Source: Bifidobacterium sp. UBA6881
GTDB lineage: Bacteria > Actinomycetota > Actinomycetes > Actinomycetales > Bifidobacteriaceae
NCBI GenBank assembly: GCA_002451435.1
Contig: DKCF01000018.1
Location: 2,881 to 9,182 of the forward strand
Direction of reading: 5' to 3'
DNA length: 6,302 nucleotides
Numbering within the stretch: the first letter of the stretch is position 1; each line of letters starts with the position of its first letter. Shown here piece by piece: positions 1 to 5,207 of the stretch. The notes beneath the pieces were generated by a model. The model saw only the letters and a list, made by a program, of their open reading frames with translations. It made no database searches and was not told where the DNA came from. A program made the translations under genes and the position numbers.

Positions 1-767
1 AGGAACGTGGCCTGGATGACCTGCTTCCAGCTCTTCTTGAACACCTCGGTAAGCGGGGACTTCACAACCTTCTTCTGCTGCTGGGCAAGACGGAAGACCG
101 GAGTCTCCTCCATGTGAACACGGACGACGAGACCGACGATCACGAGGATGGAGGAAAGCAGGAACGGAACACGCCAACCCCAAGCGGTCATCGCGTTGGT
201 GTCGTTGAACGCCTCAAGCAGGAAGTAGGTGCCGTTCGACAGGAAGAAGCCGATCGGAGCGCCCAGCTCCGGGAAGGAGCCGTACAGCGCGCGCTTGTTT
301 TCCGGAGCGTTCTCGGTGGCGACCAGAGCCGCACCGGACCATTCGCCGCCAAGGCCGATGCCCTGGATGAATCGGCAGAGACACAGCACCGCGACCGCGG
401 CGATGCCCCACTGGTCGTAAGTAGGCAGGCAACCGATGAGGAAGGTCGCGATACCCATGGTGAGCAGCGAAACCACCAGCGTGGTCTTGCGGCCCATGCG
501 GTCACCGAAGTGGCCGAAAATCAGAGAGCCCAACGGACGGGCGATGAACGCGATGGCGAACGTCAGCAAGCTGGCCAGCAGCGCGACGGTCGGATTGGTG
601 GTGTCTCCGAAGAACACCTTCGGGAAATAGTTCGCAGCGGCGGTGCCGTATGCGTAGAAGTCGTAGAACTCGATGGCGGTGCCGACCATGGAAGCGGCGA
701 TCACGGTCTTGACCGAATCGCGCACCATCGCCTGCGCCTTGCCAGCGGCTGCTTCGACTGCACTCAT
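1..767 (-). CDS. MHS-family (ProP/ShiA/KgtP-like) MFS transporter, N-terminal part
   Basis: This is an open frame of 255 codons with no stop, starting at the ATG at 767-765 and leaving the window at its left edge, so the C-terminal part is missing. An AGGAG ribosome binding site at 776-780, 8 nt before the ATG, supports the start. Hallmarks of the metabolite:H+ symporter family are visible: IEFYDFYAYG (residues 32-41, TM1), the loop 2-3 motif GHFGDRMGRK (85-94), RFIQGIGLGGEWSGAAL (132-148, TM4) and the loop after TM6, HMEETPVF (218-225). About six membrane segments can be placed at 20-42, 61-85, 97-115, 120-150, 163-185 and 198-217. Family members are proton-coupled importers of osmolytes, shikimate, 2-oxoglutarate, citrate and similar compounds. 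The substrate cannot be read from these motifs. The leader peptide upstream hints at a link to branched-chain amino acids, which is inference. Confidence 0.93.
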   Translation of the reverse strand, partial: MSAVEAAAGKAQAMVRDSVKTVIAASMVGTAIEFYDFYAYGTAAANYFPKVFFGDTTNPTVALLASLLTFAIAFIARPLGSLIFGHFGDRMGRKTTLVVSLLTMGIATFLIGCLPTYDQWGIAAVAVLCLCRFIQGIGLGGEWSGAALVATENAPENKRALYGSFPELGAPIGFFLSNGTYFLLEAFNDTNAMTAWGWRVPFLLSSILVIVGLVVRVHMEETPVFRLAQQQKKVVKSPLTEVFKKSWKQVIQATF

Positions 768-899
768 GTGGATTACTCCTGTAGTTGTTCGCATCATCGG
801 TTCCCCAGTTCGTACATTCCCAACTTGCCGTACCGACGATGCTGTTCATTCTCTCTTGCCGGCTTCGTTTCCATTGCGTATCGCCTTGTGGGCTGCAAC
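768..899 (-). other. Untranslated spacer between the attenuator terminator and the MHS transporter
   Basis: This 132-nt stretch separates the U-tract of the terminator (900-904) from the transporter ATG. I see no ORF with its own convincing ribosome binding site in it. The only clear signal is the AGGAG at 776-780. A very weak promoter-like pair (TTGGGA, 19-nt spacer, GATGAT) exists on the minus strand but is not reliable. The spacer is long for a simple leader, so a second promoter or further RNA structure is possible. Confidence 0.5.
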
Positions 900-928
900 A
901 AAAATGGCCCCGCACTGAGCAGGGCCAT
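900..928 (-). terminator. Rho-independent terminator (attenuator hairpin) before the MHS transporter
   Basis: On the minus strand ATGGCCCTGC (928-919) pairs with GCGGGGCCAT (913-904) around a 5-nt loop TCAGT. This gives a 10-bp GC-rich stem with one G-U pair, followed directly by five T (904-900). Its form is canonical. It lies upstream of, and on the same strand as, the transporter and just downstream of a short leader ORF, with no full-length gene closely upstream. It therefore fits an attenuator better than an end-of-operon terminator. Its 5' arm can also pair with an upstream segment. Confidence 0.85.
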
Positions 929-1009
929 CGACGTGTTCCGCGCCTCCAACCCTGCCTTCGTTGGCGAGGGATTGAAGCCGCATTGCTTGAATCAGTCCGC
1001 CAACGAAAG
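919..1009 (-). promoter_or_regulatory. Candidate attenuator switch: competing RNA pairings
   Basis: On the minus strand, segment 1, CTTTCGTTGGCG (1009-998), can form a 12-bp helix with segment 2, CGCCAACGAAGG (966-955), with one G-U pair. Segment 1 is exactly codons 18-21 of the leader ORF. Segment 2 can instead pair through CCAAC (964-960) with GTTGG (950-946). GCAGGG (955-950) is complementary to CCCTGC (924-919), the 5' arm of the terminator. The first helix leaves GCAGGG nearly free, whereas the CCAAC:GTTGG hairpin traps it. The complementarities are seen directly; the switching mechanism is inferred and no folding energies were computed. Confidence 0.6.
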
Positions 1010-1060
1010 CGGAATAATAATTCGTGCGGACAGCAGTACGCGTGCAACCATTCCGTTCAT
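992..1060 (-). CDS. Branched-chain-amino-acid-rich leader peptide (22 residues)
   Basis: This short ORF runs from the ATG at 1060-1058 to the TGA at 994-992. It is preceded by a strong Shine-Dalgarno sequence, AAAGGAGG (1077-1070), 9 nt before the ATG. It encodes 22 residues: MNGMVARVLLSAR, then III, then PLSLAD. Nine of the 22 are Ile, Leu or Val. Residues 14-16 are three Ile codons in a row (ATT ATT ATT), followed by Pro, which resembles the IIIP run in the E. coli ilv operon leader peptide as I recall it. A helix-forming segment and a rho-independent terminator follow within 100 nt. This is the architecture of a ribosome-stalling leader whose translation reports charged tRNA(Ile), and perhaps tRNA(Leu/Val). 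The peptide itself probably has no other role. It is too short for standard gene callers. Confidence 0.78.
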   Translation of the reverse strand: MNGMVARVLLSARIIIPLSLAD

Positions 1061-1303
1061 CGTAGCGAACCTCCTTTCGCAAAGTCTTACATCCAGCGAG
1101 CTTTTCTCGCTTGAACTATGCCGTAAACTTAAGCGCGCGCACCTCCCCTTTCTACCAAGGGTTCACTATGTGGACGCGCTGTTTTTTCTGTATGTCGAAC
1201 GTTTCTTCGGCAATTCTCCGAATCTCGGAACCAGAATATCCAATAGACGATATCCCACACCAAGGTGCCAATCATGCAGTTCATCGGCCTCTTGAAATTC
1301 CTC
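1061..1303. other. Gene-free stretch upstream of the leader peptide; promoter not resolved
   Basis: No coding frame here has a convincing start signal on either strand. The minus-strand leader promoter should lie here, but I find no good -35/-10 pair. CATAGT at about 1117-1122 is a 4/6 match to a -10 box without a matching -35. A small hairpin, AGCGAG-CTTTT-CTCGCT, sits at 1095-1111, and another, TCCGA-ATC-TCGGA, at about 1217-1229. Neither has a U-tract. GATATCC-like words (1235-1255) echo the repeats found further right. Confidence 0.5.
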
Positions 1304-1383
1304 TGTGCCGAATATGCAGGACACACCCGGATTTCACCGGTCAAAACTGCATATCCGGCACACTAAATATTGGTGCCCGATAT
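1304..1383. repeat. Three mutually complementary segments forming alternative hairpins
   Basis: TGTGCCGAATATGCAG (1304-1319) and CTGCATATCCGGCACA (1347-1362) are inverted copies of each other with one mismatch over 16 bp, separated by 27 nt. The middle part of the second copy, ATATCCGGCAC (1351-1361), is also an inverted match, again with one mismatch, to GTGCCCGATAT (1373-1383) around an 11-nt loop. The second segment can therefore pair with either neighbour. The function is unknown. It could be RNA structure, paired protein-binding sites or remnants of a small repeat element. Confidence 0.7.
1332..1345. promoter_or_regulatory. Weak LacI-operator-like palindrome
   Basis: TTTCACCGGTCAAA is palindromic except for one base pair and has the central ACCGGT seen in the two operators near sucP. 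It lies in the loop of the 1304-1362 inverted repeat. The flanks differ from TCGAACCGGTTCGA, so it may be chance or a site for another LacI-type regulator. Confidence 0.25.
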
Positions 1384-1416
1384 AACTGCATGTTTTGCAC
1401 GATAGTTGTTCAGCCG

Positions 1417-1464
1417 ACTTGGATATTCGGGTACTCAGATATTTGGGTACTTGGATATTCGGAC
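1417..1464. repeat. 16-bp tandem repeat, three copies
   Basis: Three adjacent 16-bp units read ACTTGGATATTCGGGT (1417-1432), ACTCAGATATTTGGGT (1433-1448) and ACTTGGATATTCGGAC (1449-1464). Units 1 and 3 differ only in the last two bases. Unit 2 differs from unit 1 at three positions. The third unit is also the left arm of an inverted repeat. Confidence 0.85.
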
Positions 1465-1481
1465 AGCGGGAATATCCAAGT
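1449..1481. repeat. Perfect 12-bp inverted repeat
   Basis: ACTTGGATATTC (1449-1460) and GAATATCCAAGT (1470-1481) are exact reverse complements separated by 9 nt. Either transcript would form a stable hairpin, but no T-run follows on either strand, so it is not a canonical terminator. The left arm is the last unit of the 16-bp tandem repeat. Confidence 0.85.
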
Positions 1482-1545
1482 ATCAGGACTTCCATGGAAC
1501 TTCCAACAGAATCCCGATGGAAATTCCAAGTATCGGAGCTTCCAT
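1469..1545. repeat. Imperfect 27-bp direct repeat spaced 50 bp
   Basis: Positions 1469-1495 and 1519-1545 match at 22 of 27 bases. Both start with GGAA, share CCAAGTATC in the middle and end with CTTCCAT. Each copy overlaps one arm of a neighbouring inverted repeat, which suggests this stretch grew by local duplication of a hairpin-forming unit. Confidence 0.7.
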
Positions 1546-1550
1546 CGGGA
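1512..1550 (-). terminator. Hairpin just after scrT, possible terminator
   Basis: TCCCGATGGAA and TTCCATCGGGA (1512-1522 and 1540-1550) form a perfect 11-bp stem. The 17-nt loop can add a short TCC/GGA helix. It starts 13 bp after the transporter stop codon. On the minus strand it is followed by TTCTGTT, an interrupted T-tract, so termination is plausible but not certain. It is also part of the repeat cluster and may have another role. Confidence 0.45.
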
Positions 1551-1562
1551 ATATCGAATCGA

Positions 1563-3239
1563 CTACTTCAGCGGCAATGTCAGGACGCCGGCGAGCAGCA
1601 TGCACACCATGGCGACGGCGAATATCGGCAGATACGCGCCGGTCATGACGATCACCACGGCACAGACGACCACGCCCAGCAGCGCGCCGAAGGTGTTCGT
1701 CAAGCTGAACGCGGCGAGTGAGCGGCCGACGGAGCGCACATCGGGCAACGTCGCCAAACCGAGTTCCTGGCTGGTGCCGTCGTACACGACGTAGGCGAAA
1801 CCGGCGATCAGCGAATACAACGACAGCGACAGCGTACGGTCCATCGGCAGCAACGGCAGCGCCGCGGCCACGATGAACAGCACGCAGGCGATGACGGCGG
1901 GGATCCTCGAATCGTCGAACAGCCGCGCGATACGGCCAAGCAGCAGCGCGGCCACAAACGAACCGACGAACGCGGCAAGGGCCATCGCCACGATGGTCCA
2001 GGCGGCGCCGGACAGACCCAAGGTCTTGGCGGAATCGCCCAGGCCGTACCGCACGAGGTACCACTGGTAGACGGCGATGCCGGTAGTGGCCGCGACAGCG
2101 AACATGCGCGCGGCGAACGCGACGAAGAACTTCGGAGCGCCCTTCGGAGGGCGGTACTGCGAGAAGAAGTCGCCATTCTTTACCTTCTCGCGCGGCAGAT
2201 AGCTGCTGGAAGGCTCACGTGGAGCCACCAGCAGCGCGGCCACCGCGGCGACGATGAACCAGAGCGAGCACAATATGATGGCGAGGCGCGTGGTGCCGTT
2301 CCATCCGGACGCGTCGGCGTGGGGCGTGGCCGCGACGGCGAACACGATGCCGAGCAGCTGTCCGAATGCAAGACCTTTGCCGCGCCAGGAATCCGCGCGG
2401 TCACGGAACTTGTCGGGCACACGTTCGCCGAATGCGGCGGAAAGCGCCATAGCGACCATCGCATAGCCGATCTGCGCGATCAGCCAGAACGCGGCAGCGA
2501 CCTGCAGATAATCGCACGCGGAGAAGATGGCCACGGCGATGGCGGCCAATGCGGTGCCGCCGATAATCCACGGCGTGCGGCGGCCGAGCGGGCAGTAGGT
2601 GTGGTCGGAGCCGACGGAGACCCAGGCGTTCATGAAGAACGTCAGCACGATGCCGGCCGCGGAAATCCACGCGAGATCGGTGACGCGGTTCACGCCGGCG
2701 AGACGGCTTACGAACTGCGGCACGAGCACGACGTTGAGCGCGGCCATCGGCACGGAGAACAGCAGCGAGCCAAGCGCGAATCCCGCGGTCAGGCGGCGCA
2801 CCTGCGATTTGGTCGGCTTGGTGCCGTCCGGCGCGGTCATCGGATCGCGCAGATCGAGGAAGGCCGATTCGAGATTCGGCACGGCGGCGTCGAGATGCGC
2901 GGCCGCCGTCAGCGGAGCGCCGCTTCCCGCGTTGATGCGCGCGGCCTGCGTTTCCGGACGCTCGTTGGAGGCTTCCGGAATACGCGGCTTCTGCTGCACG
3001 GCAAGGCGCCTCAGCGCAGCCTTGGCTTCCGGCGTCAGGGTCTTCTCATAGTCGGGGCGATCGTCGATGCCCGGGCGGATGAACACCTGGCCGGGCAACG
3101 GACGCGGTTGCATGGGCTGCTGGTTGTGCCGCGCATCAGCCGACTGCGGGGATTGGTGGGATTGCTGCTGTTGCGGAGTTTGCGCGGCGTCCTGCGGGGC
3201 GGTGTTTGTCCCCGCGGTACCATGACGGTCTTCAGTCAT
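1563..3239 (-). CDS. scrT: Sucrose transporter (MFS/GPH-like), scrT-type
   Basis: This encodes 558 residues, running from the ATG at 3239-3237 to a TAG at 1565-1563. The first 145 or so residues are hydrophilic, with a Gln/Pro-rich stretch at 13-50. About twelve membrane segments follow from residue 150 (for example 152-176, 187-205, 223-243, 246-270, 287-304, 318-339, 372-393, 411-434, 446-466, 470-487, 506-530 and 533-555). SDHTYCPLGRRTPWI (211-225), between the second and third segments, is a variant of the SDR...GRRRPF/W signature of GPH and plant SUC-type sugar carriers. Its place next to sucrose phosphorylase and a LacI regulator points to sucrose import at the cytoplasmic membrane, probably proton-coupled. 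Only a poor purine-rich stretch (AGAGAAG) precedes the ATG, and no internal Met has a better site. The substrate is inferred from context. Confidence 0.88.
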   Translation of the reverse strand: MTEDRHGTAGTNTAPQDAAQTPQQQQSHQSPQSADARHNQQPMQPRPLPGQVFIRPGIDDRPDYEKTLTPEAKAALRRLAVQQKPRIPEASNERPETQAARINAGSGAPLTAAAHLDAAVPNLESAFLDLRDPMTAPDGTKPTKSQVRRLTAGFALGSLLFSVPMAALNVVLVPQFVSRLAGVNRVTDLAWISAAGIVLTFFMNAWVSVGSDHTYCPLGRRTPWIIGGTALAAIAVAIFSACDYLQVAAAFWLIAQIGYAMVAMALSAAFGERVPDKFRDRADSWRGKGLAFGQLLGIVFAVAATPHADASGWNGTTRLAIILCSLWFIVAAVAALLVAPREPSSSYLPREKVKNGDFFSQYRPPKGAPKFFVAFAARMFAVAATTGIAVYQWYLVRYGLGDSAKTLGLSGAAWTIVAMALAAFVGSFVAALLLGRIARLFDDSRIPAVIACVLFIVAAALPLLPMDRTLSLSLYSLIAGFAYVVYDGTSQELGLATLPDVRSVGRSLAAFSLTNTFGALLGVVVCAVVIVMTGAYLPIFAVAMVCMLLAGVLTLPLK

Positions 3240-3368
3240 CTTCTCTGTGCTCTTTTCGCTTCACTTCAGGTTGGAATCAGTACGACGATTGGCGATTGCG
3301 GCGCGGAATCATTGCGATGTTGCCGACACCCGATGAACGCGCCGCCTGCACGCTATGCATGCATATGC
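3240..3368. other. Upstream region of scrT, no clear promoter
   Basis: This lies between the sucP terminator and the scrT start. I find no -10/-35 pair and no AACCGGTT-type operator. A 12-bp palindrome, TATGCATGCATA (3354-3365), directly follows the terminator hairpin on the minus strand and overlaps GCATATGC (3361-3368). It could be a protein site or chance. scrT may depend on readthrough from sucP or on a promoter I cannot recognise. Confidence 0.4.
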
Positions 3369-3409
3369 AAAATCGCCCGAACGCACTGCGACAGCGCATT
3401 CGAGCGATT
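3369..3409 (-). terminator. Strong stem-loop terminator between sucP and scrT
   Basis: On the minus strand, positions 3409 to 3371 fold into an 18-bp uninterrupted stem with three G-U pairs and a 3-nt loop TCG. The outer parts are AATCGC/GCGATT, then T-G, CGAA/TTCG, then a 7-bp inner helix. The stem runs into TTTT (3372-3369). The short U-tract suggests efficient but perhaps incomplete termination, so scrT could still get readthrough from sucP. On the plus strand the stem is less perfect and is followed by CTTT; no plus-strand gene needs it. Confidence 0.75.
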
Positions 3410-3515
3410 CTTTCAACGGCGACCACTGTACCAGCACGTCCCGCCACAGCCCACTTTCCGTCGCGAACTATAGGTATGCGAGCACGGATGCCGAAAAGCC
3501 CAGCCGAAGCGTCGC

Positions 3516-5030
3516 TCAGGCGACGACCGGCGGATCGGCAATCAGGTCGTCGCTGCGATGCGAGCCGGCGGCGTCCCTCCATTCCAGCGTCGCGACGGAC
3601 GCGGTGTTGTCGACGCCGAGTCCACGCTTCGGCGTGAAGACAAGCGTGGCCTGAGTGGTCTTGCCACGCCAGGCGAAGCTGATCGAATCGTCGCCGTCCG
3701 TCTCGTATGAGAACTCTCCATCGAACGCGTCGAGTTCGTTGCGGAACTTCGCGAGCGCGTTCAGGGCTTTGACGACCGGGCGCTTGAGGTTCTCGTCGAT
3801 TTCCGCGGTGGAGTAGTAATGACGGTTGATGTCGCGGCCGTTGTTCGTCTTGCGCAGCAGCTCCATGTCGTTCGTGCCGGCGAGCGCGCCGACGTAGTAG
3901 ACCTGCGGCACGCCGGGCAGGAAGAACTGCACCGCGCGGGCGGCGATGTAGTGCTGGTCGTTGCATCCAAGCGCCGAGTAGTAGGTGCTATTGACCTGAT
4001 AGAGGTCGAGGTTGGATGCGGCGGCTCCGGTGGCGGCCTGCGATTCGCCGTGGGTGTTGGCGTGGATGGTGTTGACGAGGTTGTCGACGTCCTCGTCCGG
4101 CACGAGCCCTTTGAGCGAGCGGTCAAGCTGGTCGGAGCCGATGTCGATCACGCCGATGCCGTCGTGGGTGTCGAGCACGGTGACGGCGTTGTTCGGGCGG
4201 ATGCCGGTCCAGTGCGCGACGGGCTCGACGTGGCCGGTGAACAGTGAATGCAGCAGCAACGGCGGCAATGCGAAGTCGTACACGCGATCGACCTTGGATG
4301 CGATTTCGACCTGCTTCTTGTAGTAGGAATGCACCTCGATGAGGATTTCCAGACCGCGCTTCATGCCCTCTTCGCGCAGTCGCGAGATGAGCTTGAAGGT
4401 TTTCGGGGTCATGAAGCAGCTGGTTCCGGCTTCCTTCGCGCCGTAGCCAACGGCGTCGAGACGGATGTAGCTGACGTGCGAAGCCGCCATCTGGTCGAAG
4501 ATGGACATGAGGTATTCCCAGCCTTTGGCGGAATCGGTGTCGATGTCCACTTGCTGCGGGGTGAAGCTGACCCAGACGAGTCGGGTCTTGCCGGCGAATT
4601 TGTAGTGGGTGAACGGCAGGCCCGGGCGCGGGCGGTAGATGCCGGCGAGGTCTTCCTCGGTGGCGCCGTTCGGAAAGACGGAGCTCATGGTGAGGAACAT
4701 CGGATAGTACTCGGATTCCTCGCCTTTGGCGAGCACGTCTTGGAATTGCTTGGATTCCCAGCTCATATGGTTGACGATGGCGTCCACCATGACGTCATGC
4801 GTCGTGGAGAGTTCGGCCACGTCGTTCCAGCTTCCGAGGCGCGGATCGACTTTGGTGTGGTCGATTGGATCGAAGCCGGCGTCGGCACCATCGAACGGGG
4901 TGAAGAACGGCAGCATGTGCACGCCCTCGTATACTCCGGCGAAACGGCTGCGCAGGATGTCGGTCATCGAAGCGATGGTGCCGTCACCGAGACGATCGGC
5001 GTAGGTGATGAGCTGCACTCTGTTTTTCAT
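3516..5030 (-). CDS. sucP: Sucrose phosphorylase (GH13 subfamily 18)
   Basis: This encodes 504 residues, exactly the length of the B. adolescentis enzyme. It catalyses sucrose + phosphate to alpha-D-glucose 1-phosphate + fructose in the cytoplasm, feeding the fructose-6-phosphate shunt while saving ATP. The retaining-mechanism residues are all present: nucleophile Asp192 (in RLDAVGYG), acid/base Glu232 (IEVHSYY) and stabiliser Asp290 (DTHDGIG). Also present are Asp50, His88, Arg190, His289 and Arg399 at the glucose site, and the mobile-loop residues Arg135, Asp342, Tyr344 and Gln345. The fold follows the family: a (beta/alpha)8 barrel, domain B about 86-166, B' about 292-355 and a C-terminal beta domain from about 436. 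The start is set by AAAGGAGGT (5042-5034) just before the ATG at 5030-5028; a longer frame to 5075 would begin inside the operator. It is also named scrP. Expression is probably repressed by the adjacent LacI protein. Confidence 0.98.
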   Translation of the reverse strand: MKNRVQLITYADRLGDGTIASMTDILRSRFAGVYEGVHMLPFFTPFDGADAGFDPIDHTKVDPRLGSWNDVAELSTTHDVMVDAIVNHMSWESKQFQDVLAKGEESEYYPMFLTMSSVFPNGATEEDLAGIYRPRPGLPFTHYKFAGKTRLVWVSFTPQQVDIDTDSAKGWEYLMSIFDQMAASHVSYIRLDAVGYGAKEAGTSCFMTPKTFKLISRLREEGMKRGLEILIEVHSYYKKQVEIASKVDRVYDFALPPLLLHSLFTGHVEPVAHWTGIRPNNAVTVLDTHDGIGVIDIGSDQLDRSLKGLVPDEDVDNLVNTIHANTHGESQAATGAAASNLDLYQVNSTYYSALGCNDQHYIAARAVQFFLPGVPQVYYVGALAGTNDMELLRKTNNGRDINRHYYSTAEIDENLKRPVVKALNALAKFRNELDAFDGEFSYETDGDDSISFAWRGKTTQATLVFTPKRGLGVDNTASVATLEWRDAAGSHRSDDLIADPPVVA

Positions 5031-5033
5031 GGG

Positions 5034-5042
5034 ACCTCCTTT
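5034..5042 (-). promoter_or_regulatory. Ribosome binding site of sucP
   Basis: AAAGGAGGT on the minus strand ends 3 nt before the ATG at 5030. It is a near-complete match to the 16S rRNA 3' end and decides between this start and the 15-residue-longer frame that would use a TTG at 5075. Confidence 0.85.
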
Positions 5043-5069
5043 GGCTCCATTGCATTGCGCGACGTTGTG

Positions 5070-5087
5070 TATCAAACCGGTTCGATA
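5070..5087. promoter_or_regulatory. LacI-type operator O1 over the sucP transcription start
   Basis: TATCAAACCGGTTCGATA is an 18-bp palindrome with one imperfect pair and a central CpG, typical of LacI-family operators. It begins at the last base of the predicted -10 box and covers the predicted start of transcription near 5080. A bound repressor would block polymerase. The likely ligand-controlled binder is the LacI protein encoded just upstream (inference). Confidence 0.78.
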
Positions 5088-5115
5088 CTATCGCGGAACG
5101 CATGCGTCAGTCCAA
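5087..5115 (-). promoter_or_regulatory. Predicted sucP promoter
   Basis: On the minus strand TTGGAC (5115-5110) and GATAGT (5092-5087) are separated by exactly 17 nt. The -10 matches TATAAT at 4 of 6 positions and the -35 starts with the conserved TTG. The start would fall near 5080, giving a leader of about 50 nt. The match is moderate, but the position relative to the operators supports it. Confidence 0.55.
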
Positions 5116-5137
5116 TTCGGATGCTCGTTCGGGCGTG

Positions 5138-5151
5138 TCGAACCGGTTCGA
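5138..5151. promoter_or_regulatory. LacI-type operator O2 upstream of the sucP promoter
   Basis: TCGAACCGGTTCGA is a perfect 14-bp palindrome sharing AAACCGGTTCGA-type core bases with O1. The centres (5144/5145 and 5078/5079) are 66 bp apart, and O2 lies about 64 bp upstream of the predicted start. Two matching sites at this spacing could let a tetramer or two dimers loop the promoter. Confidence 0.8.
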
Positions 5152-5207
5152 TGCATGACTCGCCGCATGCCATTCGTTCGTTCCGAGAATCACGCCAACC
5201 GCGACGG

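Noticed and set aside
768..830. Second promoter directly upstream of the MHS transporter (TTGGGA and GATGAT)
   Set aside because: The spacer is 19 nt and both boxes match at only 4 of 6 positions. It is too weak to annotate.
502..1047. Minus-strand open frame of 181 codons overlapping the leader peptide region and the transporter start
   Set aside because: It is out of frame with the clear MHS protein, crosses the terminator hairpin and has no family motifs. The MHS frame has strong family signatures instead.
114..1295. Long plus-strand open frame of 393 codons
   Set aside because: It runs antisense through the MHS transporter and the attenuator. The product is rich in Arg, Gln and Asp with no recognisable domain, as expected of an antisense shadow in high-GC DNA, and there is no ribosome binding site.
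1129..1344. Minus-strand 71-codon open frame between scrT and the leader peptide
   Set aside because: It would use a TTG start without a ribosome binding site, and the product shows no domain or membrane pattern. I treat it as chance.
1111..1794. Plus-strand open frame of 227 codons across the repeat region
   Set aside because: It covers the repeats and the 3' end of scrT in antisense. It has no ribosome binding site or recognisable domain.
3485..3520. Stem-loop overlapping the sucP stop codon followed by TTTT
   Set aside because: The 8-bp stem has a mismatch and a G-U pair, and the T-run lies several bases away. The hairpin at 3371-3409 is a much better terminator.
5031..5075. Fifteen-residue N-terminal extension of sucrose phosphorylase
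   Set aside because: It would start at a TTG inside the operator, and the strong AAAGGAGGT site lies within it. The known enzyme starts MKN at the chosen ATG and has the same 504-residue length.
5031..5207. Terminator after scrR
   Set aside because: I found no stem with a T-run on the minus strand in this gap. scrR may read through into sucP, or end by another mechanism.
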